8,017 nt of DNA from Oscillospiraceae bacterium (GTDB lineage Bacteria; Bacillota_A; Clostridia; Oscillospirales; CAG-272): positions 1 to 8,017 of the forward strand of contig SVSO01000129.1 in the NCBI GenBank assembly GCA_015064195.1, given 5' to 3'. The position numbers were made by a program, and so were the translations under genes. Under the pieces are notes generated by a model. The model was not told the DNA's origin and did no database searches. It saw nothing but the letters and a program-made list of their open reading frames with translations. Shown piece after piece: positions 1 through 5,650 of the stretch (positions within the stretch are counted from its first letter, which is position 1; each line of letters opens with the position of its first letter).

Positions 1-956
1 CGGCCTTCCTCTGCATCCGACAGAAGACGGGCTTCCCCGTTTACGGCATCGATCAGATTGGCAAGCTGGAGGGCGTGCATATCATGGGAAACAGCGGCCG
101 GATCGCGGGACATCTGCATTTCACCCACATCGTACCGTTCCGATGTACCGTCCCGGAGCGTGAGCTGTTCAATGCGGTTTTCCCGCAGAACCACAGAGCC
201 GCATTCACCGGTCAGCTCGATTCTGCGATCAAATCCGGGATAAGCGGCAGTGGATGTCTGAATAACGCCCATGGCTCCGCTTTGAAACCGGATCAGTGCA
301 GCAGCGGTATCTTCTGCTTCGATCCGGTGATGAATGGTACTGCAAAGTCCGCTGACTACGGTGAAATCTCCGGCCAGATACCGGAGCAGATCGACACCGT
401 GTATGCCCTGATTCATCAGTGCGCCGCCGCCGTCATACCGGAATGTGCCTTTCCAGCTGCTGGAGGCGTAATAGGATTCATCCCTCCAGTATTTCATGCT
501 GAGATCACACAGAACAAGCCTGCCGAACCGGTTTTGCCGGAGCATTGTTTTGACCCGCTGGATATCGGGAGAGAAGCGGAGCTGGGATATGACAGTGAGA
601 AGGCGATTGTTTCTGCGGCAGGCCTCCACGATCCGATCTGCGCCTTCCGTGGAGAGGGCCATCGGCTTTTCAAGCACCACGTGCTTGCCGGCATCCAGCG
701 CATCGATGGCATTCGGTTCATGGAAGCCGCTTGGCGTACAGATGCAGACAGCGTCAATTTCCGGATCCTCAAGCATGGCATGGAAGCTGTCATATGCCCG
801 GATACCGTATGACTTGGAAAAATTCTCAGCATTTTCCCGGGAAATGTCCGCAGCACCTGCAAGACGGGCGTTGCTGAGGCTGCAAATTGCCTTGGCGTGG
901 ACATGAGAGATCATGCCGCAGCCGAGAATACCGAAGTTCAGTTGGGATTTCATCAT
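1..956 (-). CDS. Gfo/Idh/MocA family NAD(P)-dependent oxidoreductase (3' end cut by window edge)
   Basis: Predicted cytoplasmic sugar, inositol or sugar-acid dehydrogenase. Reading from 956, about 318 residues are visible before the gene runs off the left edge; family members are usually 330-390, so only the C-terminus is missing. Residues 9-15 (GILGCGM) are the Rossmann dinucleotide loop. VLEKPMAL at about 94-101 carries the family Glu-Lys-Pro motif (E96, K97, P98; K97 is the expected catalytic lysine). GGGALMNQGIHGVDLL at about 176-191 is the second-domain signature with H186 and D189. Two adjacent ATGs (956 and 953) are possible starts and neither has a clear Shine-Dalgarno. The upstream gene stops only 7 nt earlier, so translational coupling is likely. 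It is the last visible gene of the M55-SGNH-amidohydrolase unit. The exact substrate is unknown; family assignment is very secure, specificity is not. No frameshift is visible. Confidence 0.93.
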   Translation of the reverse strand, partial: MMKSQLNFGILGCGMISHVHAKAICSLSNARLAGAADISRENAENFSKSYGIRAYDSFHAMLEDPEIDAVCICTPSGFHEPNAIDALDAGKHVVLEKPMALSTEGADRIVEACRRNNRLLTVISQLRFSPDIQRVKTMLRQNRFGRLVLCDLSMKYWRDESYYASSSWKGTFRYDGGGALMNQGIHGVDLLRYLAGDFTVVSGLCSTIHHRIEAEDTAAALIRFQSGAMGVIQTSTAAYPGFDRRIELTGECGSVVLRENRIEQLTLRDGTSERYDVGEMQMSRDPAAVSHDMHALQLANLIDAVNGEARLLSDAEEG

Positions 957-963
957 CGGAAGC

Positions 964-1863
964 TTACAGTCCGAGAAGCTTTACGGCGTTGTCTCTGACC
1001 AGCTTGCGGAAGTTTGTCTCAGAGATCATACCGTCAGCCAGCATTTTGGTGATGAAATCATTGAATTCATACTGATGGGTGTTCATCGGGGCACAAACAT
1101 CACAGCCGTAGTAGATGCGGTCTGAGAATTCCTCGATAAATCTTGCCGCGAATTCCGGATCTCTGCGCATTGCGTTCATACCGCTGTGAGCAGACAGATC
1201 GCAGAGCAGGTTTCCATATTCCCGCATGAGCTGGATCAGACGGCCTTCTTTCACCTTACCCTGAGGCAGACCGCCCCGGTTTTCGCTGTCAACATTGTCG
1301 CTGATTTCTGCCCAGAAGGGCTGAGAATGGCCAAGCAGCTTGAGATTCGGATGCTTTTTGAGCATTTTCTCAATGCGGGGCAGACCGATTTCGTCCACGA
1401 TTCCGTAGCAGTCGCCGAATTTCGGGCCGATATGAATGGTGACAGGCATATCATTTTCCTCCAGCGCGGAGAACAGATTGTCGATCATCGGATCATCCGC
1501 ATAAAGCTGAGCGGTCAGCTCGCCGAGTCCCTTTGCGCCAATGGACTTGTAGTGATGGAGCAGATAGGACAGCTTGGAGACAGAATTATTGCTTCCCATG
1601 CGGGGATCCACGCCGCAGAACCAGACAAAGCGGTCAGGATGTCTGTCCGCGATGACCTTGCAGTTTTCGCTGGTCATGGTGATCCACTGCGATTCCGGGG
1701 CGGTGATGGGGAGAAGAACGCCCTTCTCAATGTTGAGCTTATCGTAAATTTCGATCAGCTCTTCGCCGCCGAGAATGCGTCCGTGCGAGTAGAAATTGGC
1801 AGGAACCAGCTCCGGATAAGCGGTGGCGTGTGCATGAATGTCAATTCGTTTGATGGTTTCCAT
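964..1863 (-). CDS. Amidohydrolase-2 family TIM-barrel metal-dependent hydrolase
   Basis: Predicted 299-residue soluble cytoplasmic enzyme of the amidohydrolase_2 group, which includes decarboxylases, lactonases and uronate- or aromatic-acid hydrolases. The first strand carries D8-I-H10-A-H12, the metal-binding HxH. VTIHIGP places a metal-ligand histidine at H144, LLGHSQPFW a second at H179, and IYYGCDVCAP the catalytic or ligand aspartate at D255. The C-terminus NAVKLLGL is the usual end of this family (normally N-A-x-R-L-F/L-G-L). The reading frame extends upstream to 1935 but would then overlap the preceding gene by 47 nt. The ATG at 1863 has GGAAAGGA 7 nt upstream and gives the expected N-terminus, so it is preferred. 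It lies 25 nt after the SGNH gene and 7 nt before the oxidoreductase. With that oxidoreductase it may act on a sugar lactone or related acid, but this is inference; the sequence fixes fold and metal site, not substrate. Confidence 0.9.
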   Translation of the reverse strand: METIKRIDIHAHATAYPELVPANFYSHGRILGGEELIEIYDKLNIEKGVLLPITAPESQWITMTSENCKVIADRHPDRFVWFCGVDPRMGSNNSVSKLSYLLHHYKSIGAKGLGELTAQLYADDPMIDNLFSALEENDMPVTIHIGPKFGDCYGIVDEIGLPRIEKMLKKHPNLKLLGHSQPFWAEISDNVDSENRGGLPQGKVKEGRLIQLMREYGNLLCDLSAHSGMNAMRRDPEFAARFIEEFSDRIYYGCDVCAPMNTHQYEFNDFITKMLADGMISETNFRKLVRDNAVKLLGL

Positions 1864-1888
1864 AACATATTCCTTTCCGGTATGTGAA

Positions 1889-2935
1889 TTAATTGAGTCC
1901 GAGACGGTGTGCAGCAGCTTCCAGAAGAACCTCATTTCCGGCGCGGTTCAAATGGATGTTATCGTAACGCCAGTCTGAGGTGCGGTTGTCATCGAACAGG
2001 GAGGAAATCCGCAGTGTATCCGCATGGAACGACCGGCATACATATTCCACCGTGCGATTGTACGCCTCAGCAGTCAGAAGACTGGTGTAGGGATGCATAT
2101 CAAGCTCCGGTTCGTCGGGCTTGTGTGAGGACGGCGGCAGCAGAAACAGAACCTTGCAGTCGGGAAGCTGATTTGAAATCAGGGTGAACAGCTCCGTCAG
2201 ATTGCGGCGAAGAACATCGGGGGCGATAAAAACGCGGTCATTGGCAGAGAGTGACAGCAGGATAATATCCGGCTTGTGTCGGCCGATCCGATCCTCGAAA
2301 TTTTCGATAAAGAAGCTGACCTGCTGGCTGCCTTTGCCGTTCAGCACAACATCGGTTCGTCTGGAGCCGATGCCGGCCACCGTGATCGCGGGAGATTGGC
2401 CGCGGATATTGGTAAAGCTTATGGTATGAACATCCCTGTCAGCCGCACAGGGGAGAGACAGGATCAGCAAGCCGTAGCCGGCAAAATCTTCTTTGGCTCC
2501 CTGCGTATCCACGTCACGCACCACGGGAACGCCGTCCACCGCAATATCAAAGAGACAGGGATGATCCAGCCGTTTCTGCAGATAGAGCACCAGCATATCG
2601 CTGCGGATCTTTGCTGAAAATGCTGCTTTGTCAGTGGGATACAGCGTCCGGATCCTTCCGCCGAACATGGCTGTGTTGGGGACATCGGAGTCATTGGCAA
2701 TTCCCGCAGTCGATTCACAGTCAAACGTCAGGTCATCACCGTAGATAAACTGAGGGTCTGAGGTGAAAATCCGGTCACGGAGCGCAAAGGCCCATGAGCC
2801 CATACCGACGCCGCAGTCATATGCGTTTGGGCGAGAATCTCCGCCATCATCGTATGAGTAGCGGTTATAGGCGAGGCTGTCGCCGGTGATCAGCAGGCGG
2901 GTGCCGCTTTTCTGAAGCAGATCAAAATATGTCAT
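1889..2935 (-). CDS. SGNH/GDSL-type hydrolase with internal beta-rich insert
   Basis: Predicted 348-residue esterase or acetylesterase of the SGNH fold. Block I is LLITGDSLAYNRY with nucleophile S20. A block II-like segment (AGIGSRRTDVVL) lies at about residues 188-199. Block III is LLSLSANDR, with N232 as the oxyanion Asn in the unusual context SAND rather than GxND. Block V is DNIHLN with D325 and H328 as the acid and base. All four catalytic positions are present, so the enzyme should be active. Residues from about 55 to 180 separate block I from block II; they are rich in alternating hydrophobic residues and look like an inserted beta-sandwich, reminiscent of the accessory jelly roll of carbohydrate esterases although placed differently. 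No signal peptide is seen, so it should act in the cytoplasm. The ATG at 2935 has GGAAGGA 9 nt upstream. It sits 33 nt after the M55 gene and 25 nt before the amidohydrolase. Removal of an acyl group from a sugar is the likely role; the substrate is unknown. Confidence 0.88.
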   Translation of the reverse strand: MTYFDLLQKSGTRLLITGDSLAYNRYSYDDGGDSRPNAYDCGVGMGSWAFALRDRIFTSDPQFIYGDDLTFDCESTAGIANDSDVPNTAMFGGRIRTLYPTDKAAFSAKIRSDMLVLYLQKRLDHPCLFDIAVDGVPVVRDVDTQGAKEDFAGYGLLILSLPCAADRDVHTISFTNIRGQSPAITVAGIGSRRTDVVLNGKGSQQVSFFIENFEDRIGRHKPDIILLSLSANDRVFIAPDVLRRNLTELFTLISNQLPDCKVLFLLPPSSHKPDEPELDMHPYTSLLTAEAYNRTVEYVCRSFHADTLRISSLFDDNRTSDWRYDNIHLNRAGNEVLLEAAAHRLGLN

Positions 2936-2968
2936 AAACAGAATTCCTTCCGGTCAGTATGGTTCTGC

Positions 2969-3769
2969 TCAGCAGTTCATGATGGCCGCCAGATCGGTGT
3001 AGCCGGTTTTTTCGTCTACATAGCCGGGCTTGCCGTTGGTGGGACGGATTTTAACTACCTTGGAATAAGGCGGGTAAATTTTGGTGGGACGGAAGCTTTC
3101 CGGATCGGAAAGGAATCTGCGCAGAGCACGCTCAGCACCTTCGCGAATCCGCTTGCGTGCGACTACGGGATGCATATGGATTGCGCCCAGATTGCGGGCA
3201 CGATATGCTTCCGTGGAACACTCGTCTCCCTTACCGGGAATCACGCCTTCCTTGACGTAGACCGTTTCGATTCCTTCGACCAGCGCAGCAGCTTCCTTGG
3301 TAAAGGCAAGACAGCCGCTGGCAAAAATCGGGACTGCATTGTACAGCTGTCCGAGGAAGACGATCTTTCCGAATTCGCCCACGGAAATGCCGTTGATGGT
3401 ATAATCCAGCACTTCATGAGTGCCGGTGTGGCAGATGTGTCCGTATTCGGTGCCGGCTTTGGGATGCTGTCCGACCCATGCCATTACATCGTAGCTGTCA
3501 TCCAGACCGAACGGGTGAGGTCCAACCCAGCCGCGCTGGAGCTTGGCTCTGGGATCCAGCTTCAGGATATTGATGCCGCCTTGACCGTGTCCGTCCTGAA
3601 CAACGATTTCATCTGCGCCCGCCGCAAAAAAACCATCGATGGCCGCATTGGTTTCCTCTGTGAGAAGCTCTTTGGCAAGCTCATAGTACCGGCTTTCCGG
3701 GTAAACATAATCGCAGACGTTGATAACACCTGCTACACCTTCAAGATCTGTAACCAGAAATACTTTCAT
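2969..3769 (-). CDS. M55 family zinc metallopeptidase (D-aminopeptidase DppA-like)
   Basis: Predicted 266-residue member of peptidase family M55, whose founding member DppA of Bacillus subtilis removes D-amino acids from short peptides and forms a decameric self-compartmentalised ring. Counting from the ATG at 3769, the metal-site residues fall at D8 and E10 (VTDLEGVAG), H61 (QDGHG), H102 (VGQHPKAG) and E132 (NGISVGEFG), with the catalytic-type H114 in HICHTGT. These nearly coincide with the DppA numbering as I recall it, which supports this start. The frame could begin 9 nt earlier at a GTG (3778), but the AAAGGTG ribosome site overlaps that codon and is well spaced (8 nt) for the ATG. It is the first gene of the left-hand unit, about 43 nt downstream of a predicted start site. 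No signal peptide is visible. In this setting it may cleave an amide or peptide from a glycoconjugate rather than serve in dipeptide uptake; no dpp transporter genes are visible in this window. Confidence 0.93.
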   Translation of the reverse strand: MKVFLVTDLEGVAGVINVCDYVYPESRYYELAKELLTEETNAAIDGFFAAGADEIVVQDGHGQGGINILKLDPRAKLQRGWVGPHPFGLDDSYDVMAWVGQHPKAGTEYGHICHTGTHEVLDYTINGISVGEFGKIVFLGQLYNAVPIFASGCLAFTKEAAALVEGIETVYVKEGVIPGKGDECSTEAYRARNLGAIHMHPVVARKRIREGAERALRRFLSDPESFRPTKIYPPYSKVVKIRPTNGKPGYVDEKTGYTDLAAIMNC

Positions 3770-3777
3770 TTGAGTCA

Positions 3778-3784
3778 CACCTTT
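3778..3784 (-). promoter_or_regulatory. Ribosome binding site deciding the M55 start
   Basis: On the minus strand this reads AAAGGTG, 8 nt before the ATG at 3769. It overlaps the alternative GTG start at 3778, which would then have no usable spacing. The ATG is therefore preferred. Confidence 0.7.
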
Positions 3785-3818
3785 CTTTAATCCCGGCAGA
3801 ATGGGATTGATTACTTAT

Positions 3819-3847
3819 ATTATACAGCGAGGATGCACAAAAGTCAA
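3819..3847 (-). promoter_or_regulatory. Sigma-70/sigma-A promoter of the M55-SGNH-amidohydrolase-oxidoreductase operon
   Basis: On the minus strand the -35 box TTGACT lies at 3847-3842 and the -10 box TATAAT at 3824-3819, separated by exactly 17 nt. Transcription would start near 3812, giving a leader of about 43 nt before the M55 ATG. The -35 box lies inside one arm of an inverted repeat (GTCAA-N9-TTGAC, 3843-3861), a possible operator. No other promoter is evident between the four downstream genes. Confidence 0.85.
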
Positions 3848-3861
3848 TCGATATAGTTGAC
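3843..3861. repeat. Inverted repeat GTCAA-N9-TTGAC over the -35 region
   Basis: Five-base arms at 3843-3847 and 3857-3861 are perfect complements around a 9-nt AT-rich spacer. The left arm coincides with the -35 box of the leftward promoter, so a dimeric regulator bound here could block or recruit polymerase. The arms are short and a chance match is possible, because TTGAC is itself the promoter hexamer core. Confidence 0.35.
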
Positions 3862-3958
3862 ACATTTTAGCATAGGATTGCTGTTTTACAGCTTTTATTT
3901 TTGATAATGTGGGAATTTCATGTAATTTGGGAGAGCTTCGCACGGACTGGAAAACAGA
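3862..3958. other. AT-rich intergenic stretch without a recognised gene
   Basis: This is the part of the roughly 255-nt intergenic region lying between the leftward promoter and the terminator of the upstream unit. I see no open frame with a ribosome site. A 5-bp hairpin (GCTGT-TTT-ACAGC, 3880-3892) is followed by a T-rich run on the plus strand but is too small to call as a terminator. Confidence 0.5.
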
Positions 3959-3987
3959 AAAGCCGCCGACAGCATGACGGCGGCTTT
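3957..3987 (-). terminator. Rho-independent terminator after the GH110-like gene
   Basis: The perfect stem AGCCGCCG / CGGCGGCT (3961-3968 with 3978-3985) has a 9-nt loop and can be extended by flanking A-T pairs to about 10 bp. On the minus strand it is followed by TTTTCTGTTTTCC, a U-tract typical of intrinsic terminators. It lies about 38 nt past the stop codon of the beta-helix gene and ends the right-hand unit. The plus-strand side has only three T residues, so termination from that direction would be weaker. Confidence 0.85.
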
Positions 3988-3988
3988 G

Positions 3989-4010
3989 GCGGTAAGCGTT
4001 ATCTTACCGC
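3989..4010 (-). repeat. Second hairpin between the stop codon and the terminator
   Basis: GCGGTAAG and CTTACCGC form a perfect 8-bp stem with a 6-nt loop (3997-4002). It starts about 15 nt after the stop codon of the beta-helix gene and lies immediately before the intrinsic terminator. It lacks its own U-tract, so it may protect the 3' end of the mRNA or assist termination. Confidence 0.6.
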
Positions 4011-4024
4011 TCCATTCTATGCAA

Positions 4025-5632
4025 TTACTCTACGCTCACATGACTGCAGTTTCGCAGAATGACCGGCAGCTGGCCATCGCGCAGGCCGGTGATCCTATTC
4101 CCGGCCATTTCCACATGGTTGACCCGGTCAAAAACCATGGCCGCTTCGACGGGTGCGATCACCGTGTTGCCGATAAAGCGGATATTCTCGTGATAAAACG
4201 GCGCATTTTCCGTTGGCTGGAAGCCGCATTCGGTTTTGACGGGACAGCCGCAGCGGTCAAAGATGCAGTTTCGGATGGTGACATCCCTCACGCCGGTGTT
4301 TTCATACCAGTAGTTCATATCGCCGGAGAACAGGACGGAGAAGCCGAAGGTTTCAAACGAACAGTCTTCGATCAGCGCCCGCTTTCCGGTGGAGATGCGC
4401 ACACCGGCTCCGCAGTTGATCCGGCATCCGCGGATCTCGATCTCCGGCATCCTGCGGTTTTCCAGAATATCTCCCGGCTCGATTTCGGCGGAAAGCGGCT
4501 CCTTGAACGTGAGCCGGAGGATCTTCATTTCCCCCGGAAGATAGGCCGCGCGCTCCACCGTGCCGACTGCGCGGATCTCCTGCGTATTCTGCCGGTAGAT
4601 GAAAACTTCATCCCCCGGCAGAACATAGTCCATGTCCAAAAGAGCGGCGGCCGGCCCTTTGACGGTCAGGCTTTTCGCATCGTTCTGCTCCATGCAGACA
4701 AGATAATTGCCGTGAATATTGATCGCGTCATCAAGCAGATTTTCAAACCGGCAGTTTTCGATTTTGATGAGTCCGGTGGAATGGAAGGTGTGGAATCCGT
4801 CAGCGTTGATGGTGATGTGCCGGTCACTTCCTTCTTCCGGATACATACTGAAATAATTCGCCGTGATGTTGTGGCAGAGATTCGCCACAAGCCCCATTCC
4901 TCCGATGTGCAGGAGGCGGACGTGTTCAATGACCGTGTCCGTGTTCCGTTCCAGAAGGAAGCCCGGCTTTCTCCGATCCTCATGGGTCATCACCAGAATA
5001 TGCCCGATCTGCGGACGGAAGTAGTCCGGAATGTTGGTGAAGCGAACCCTGCCGTCACCCAGATCCTCGGCCAGAACCTGATGGATCGGGGCGGGCGGAT
5101 TGGGCCGGGGATGGATCTCATCGCCGATCAGACCGAGAAAGATGCCGCAGCTTCGTCTGCCGTTTTCGGGATCGATGGACGTGAACAGCATATCGCCCTT
5201 GATGAGACGGTGCTCCCATGTCTCACCGACGGCGATGAAATCGTGCCCCTCGATGCGGTACGGGAAGGATGGGGGGATCTGTATGGTGATGCTCCCCGGC
5301 GCGGATGCGAGGATGCGGCCTTCTGTGTAGAACGGGCGGTCATAGTCGATGGAAAAATTGCGGAACGTGATATTTTTGCAACCGGATACGGCAAAGGGCA
5401 GCATCCGGCCATGGAGCATCAGTATCGCACCGCCCAGGTCAATGGTGACATCGTGCAGATCCCGCAGGACGAATACCGCCCGGAGCGGTGCGCCGCTGCT
5501 GTTCAGGCACGTCCACCAGCAGTGGATCTCCTCGTTGTCGTCGGACGGATAGAAATCATATTGCTTCCGGTCGGCAATGTAAGTGGTGTCACTTTCAAAA
5601 ACGGTGTCGGCGGACAGAATTCTTGTTTTCAT
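4025..5632 (-). CDS. Right-handed beta-helix glycoside hydrolase, GH110-like (alpha-1,3-galactosidase-like)
   Basis: Predicted 535-residue soluble protein. Repeated coils of the pattern hydrophobic-x-I-x-N/D-C-x-F (for example CKNITFRNF, LIKIENCRFENL, MPEIEIRGCRI, VRDVTIRNCIF, HENIRFIGNTV) define a parallel beta-helix. The segment from about 277 to 308 has DGFHTFHSTG followed by LLDDAINIHG; D278 and the pair D301/D302 are spaced 23-24 residues apart, as I recall for the active-site aspartates of GH110 alpha-galactosidases, which cleave terminal alpha-1,3-linked galactose with inversion. Residues of roughly 320-392 (VLPGDEVFIY, EIEPGDILENRRM) look like the small beta-barrel that interrupts the helix in that family. 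There is no signal peptide, unlike the Bacteroides enzymes, so the substrate would have to be imported. The frame allows a start at 5644, but GAGGAA overlaps that ATG and lies just upstream of the ATG at 5632. It follows the AraC-esterase fusion by 18 nt. Alternatives are another beta-helix hydrolase or lyase. Confidence 0.8.
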   Translation of the reverse strand: MKTRILSADTVFESDTTYIADRKQYDFYPSDDNEEIHCWWTCLNSSGAPLRAVFVLRDLHDVTIDLGGAILMLHGRMLPFAVSGCKNITFRNFSIDYDRPFYTEGRILASAPGSITIQIPPSFPYRIEGHDFIAVGETWEHRLIKGDMLFTSIDPENGRRSCGIFLGLIGDEIHPRPNPPAPIHQVLAEDLGDGRVRFTNIPDYFRPQIGHILVMTHEDRRKPGFLLERNTDTVIEHVRLLHIGGMGLVANLCHNITANYFSMYPEEGSDRHITINADGFHTFHSTGLIKIENCRFENLLDDAINIHGNYLVCMEQNDAKSLTVKGPAAALLDMDYVLPGDEVFIYRQNTQEIRAVGTVERAAYLPGEMKILRLTFKEPLSAEIEPGDILENRRMPEIEIRGCRINCGAGVRISTGKRALIEDCSFETFGFSVLFSGDMNYWYENTGVRDVTIRNCIFDRCGCPVKTECGFQPTENAPFYHENIRFIGNTVIAPVEAAMVFDRVNHVEMAGNRITGLRDGQLPVILRNCSHVSVE

Positions 5633-5636
5633 AGTC

Positions 5637-5642
5637 TTCCTC
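5637..5642 (-). promoter_or_regulatory. Ribosome binding site deciding the beta-helix gene start
   Basis: GAGGAA on the minus strand lies 4 nt before the ATG at 5632 (5 nt if GAGGA is the core). It overlaps the other candidate ATG at 5644, which has no purine-rich site of its own. The downstream ATG is therefore the better start. Confidence 0.65.
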
Positions 5643-5650
5643 ATTTCTGC

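Noticed and set aside
75..812. 245-residue plus-strand frame opposite the oxidoreductase
   Set aside because: The minus strand here encodes unmistakable Gfo/Idh/MocA motifs; the plus frame has no recognisable family and no promoter or ribosome site.
1864..1935. N-terminal extension of the amidohydrolase up to 1935
   Set aside because: It would overlap the SGNH gene by 47 nt, has no ribosome site, and adds residues not expected in the family; the ATG at 1863 has a good site.
3857..3885. Plus-strand TTGACA as a rightward promoter
   Set aside because: No -10-like hexamer lies at 15-19 nt; the sequence there is GCTGTT, so only the -35 word is present, as part of the inverted repeat.
3880..3900. 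Small hairpin followed by a T-rich run on the plus strand, as a terminator
   Set aside because: The stem is only 5 bp with weak GC content and no plus-strand transcript is known to arrive there.
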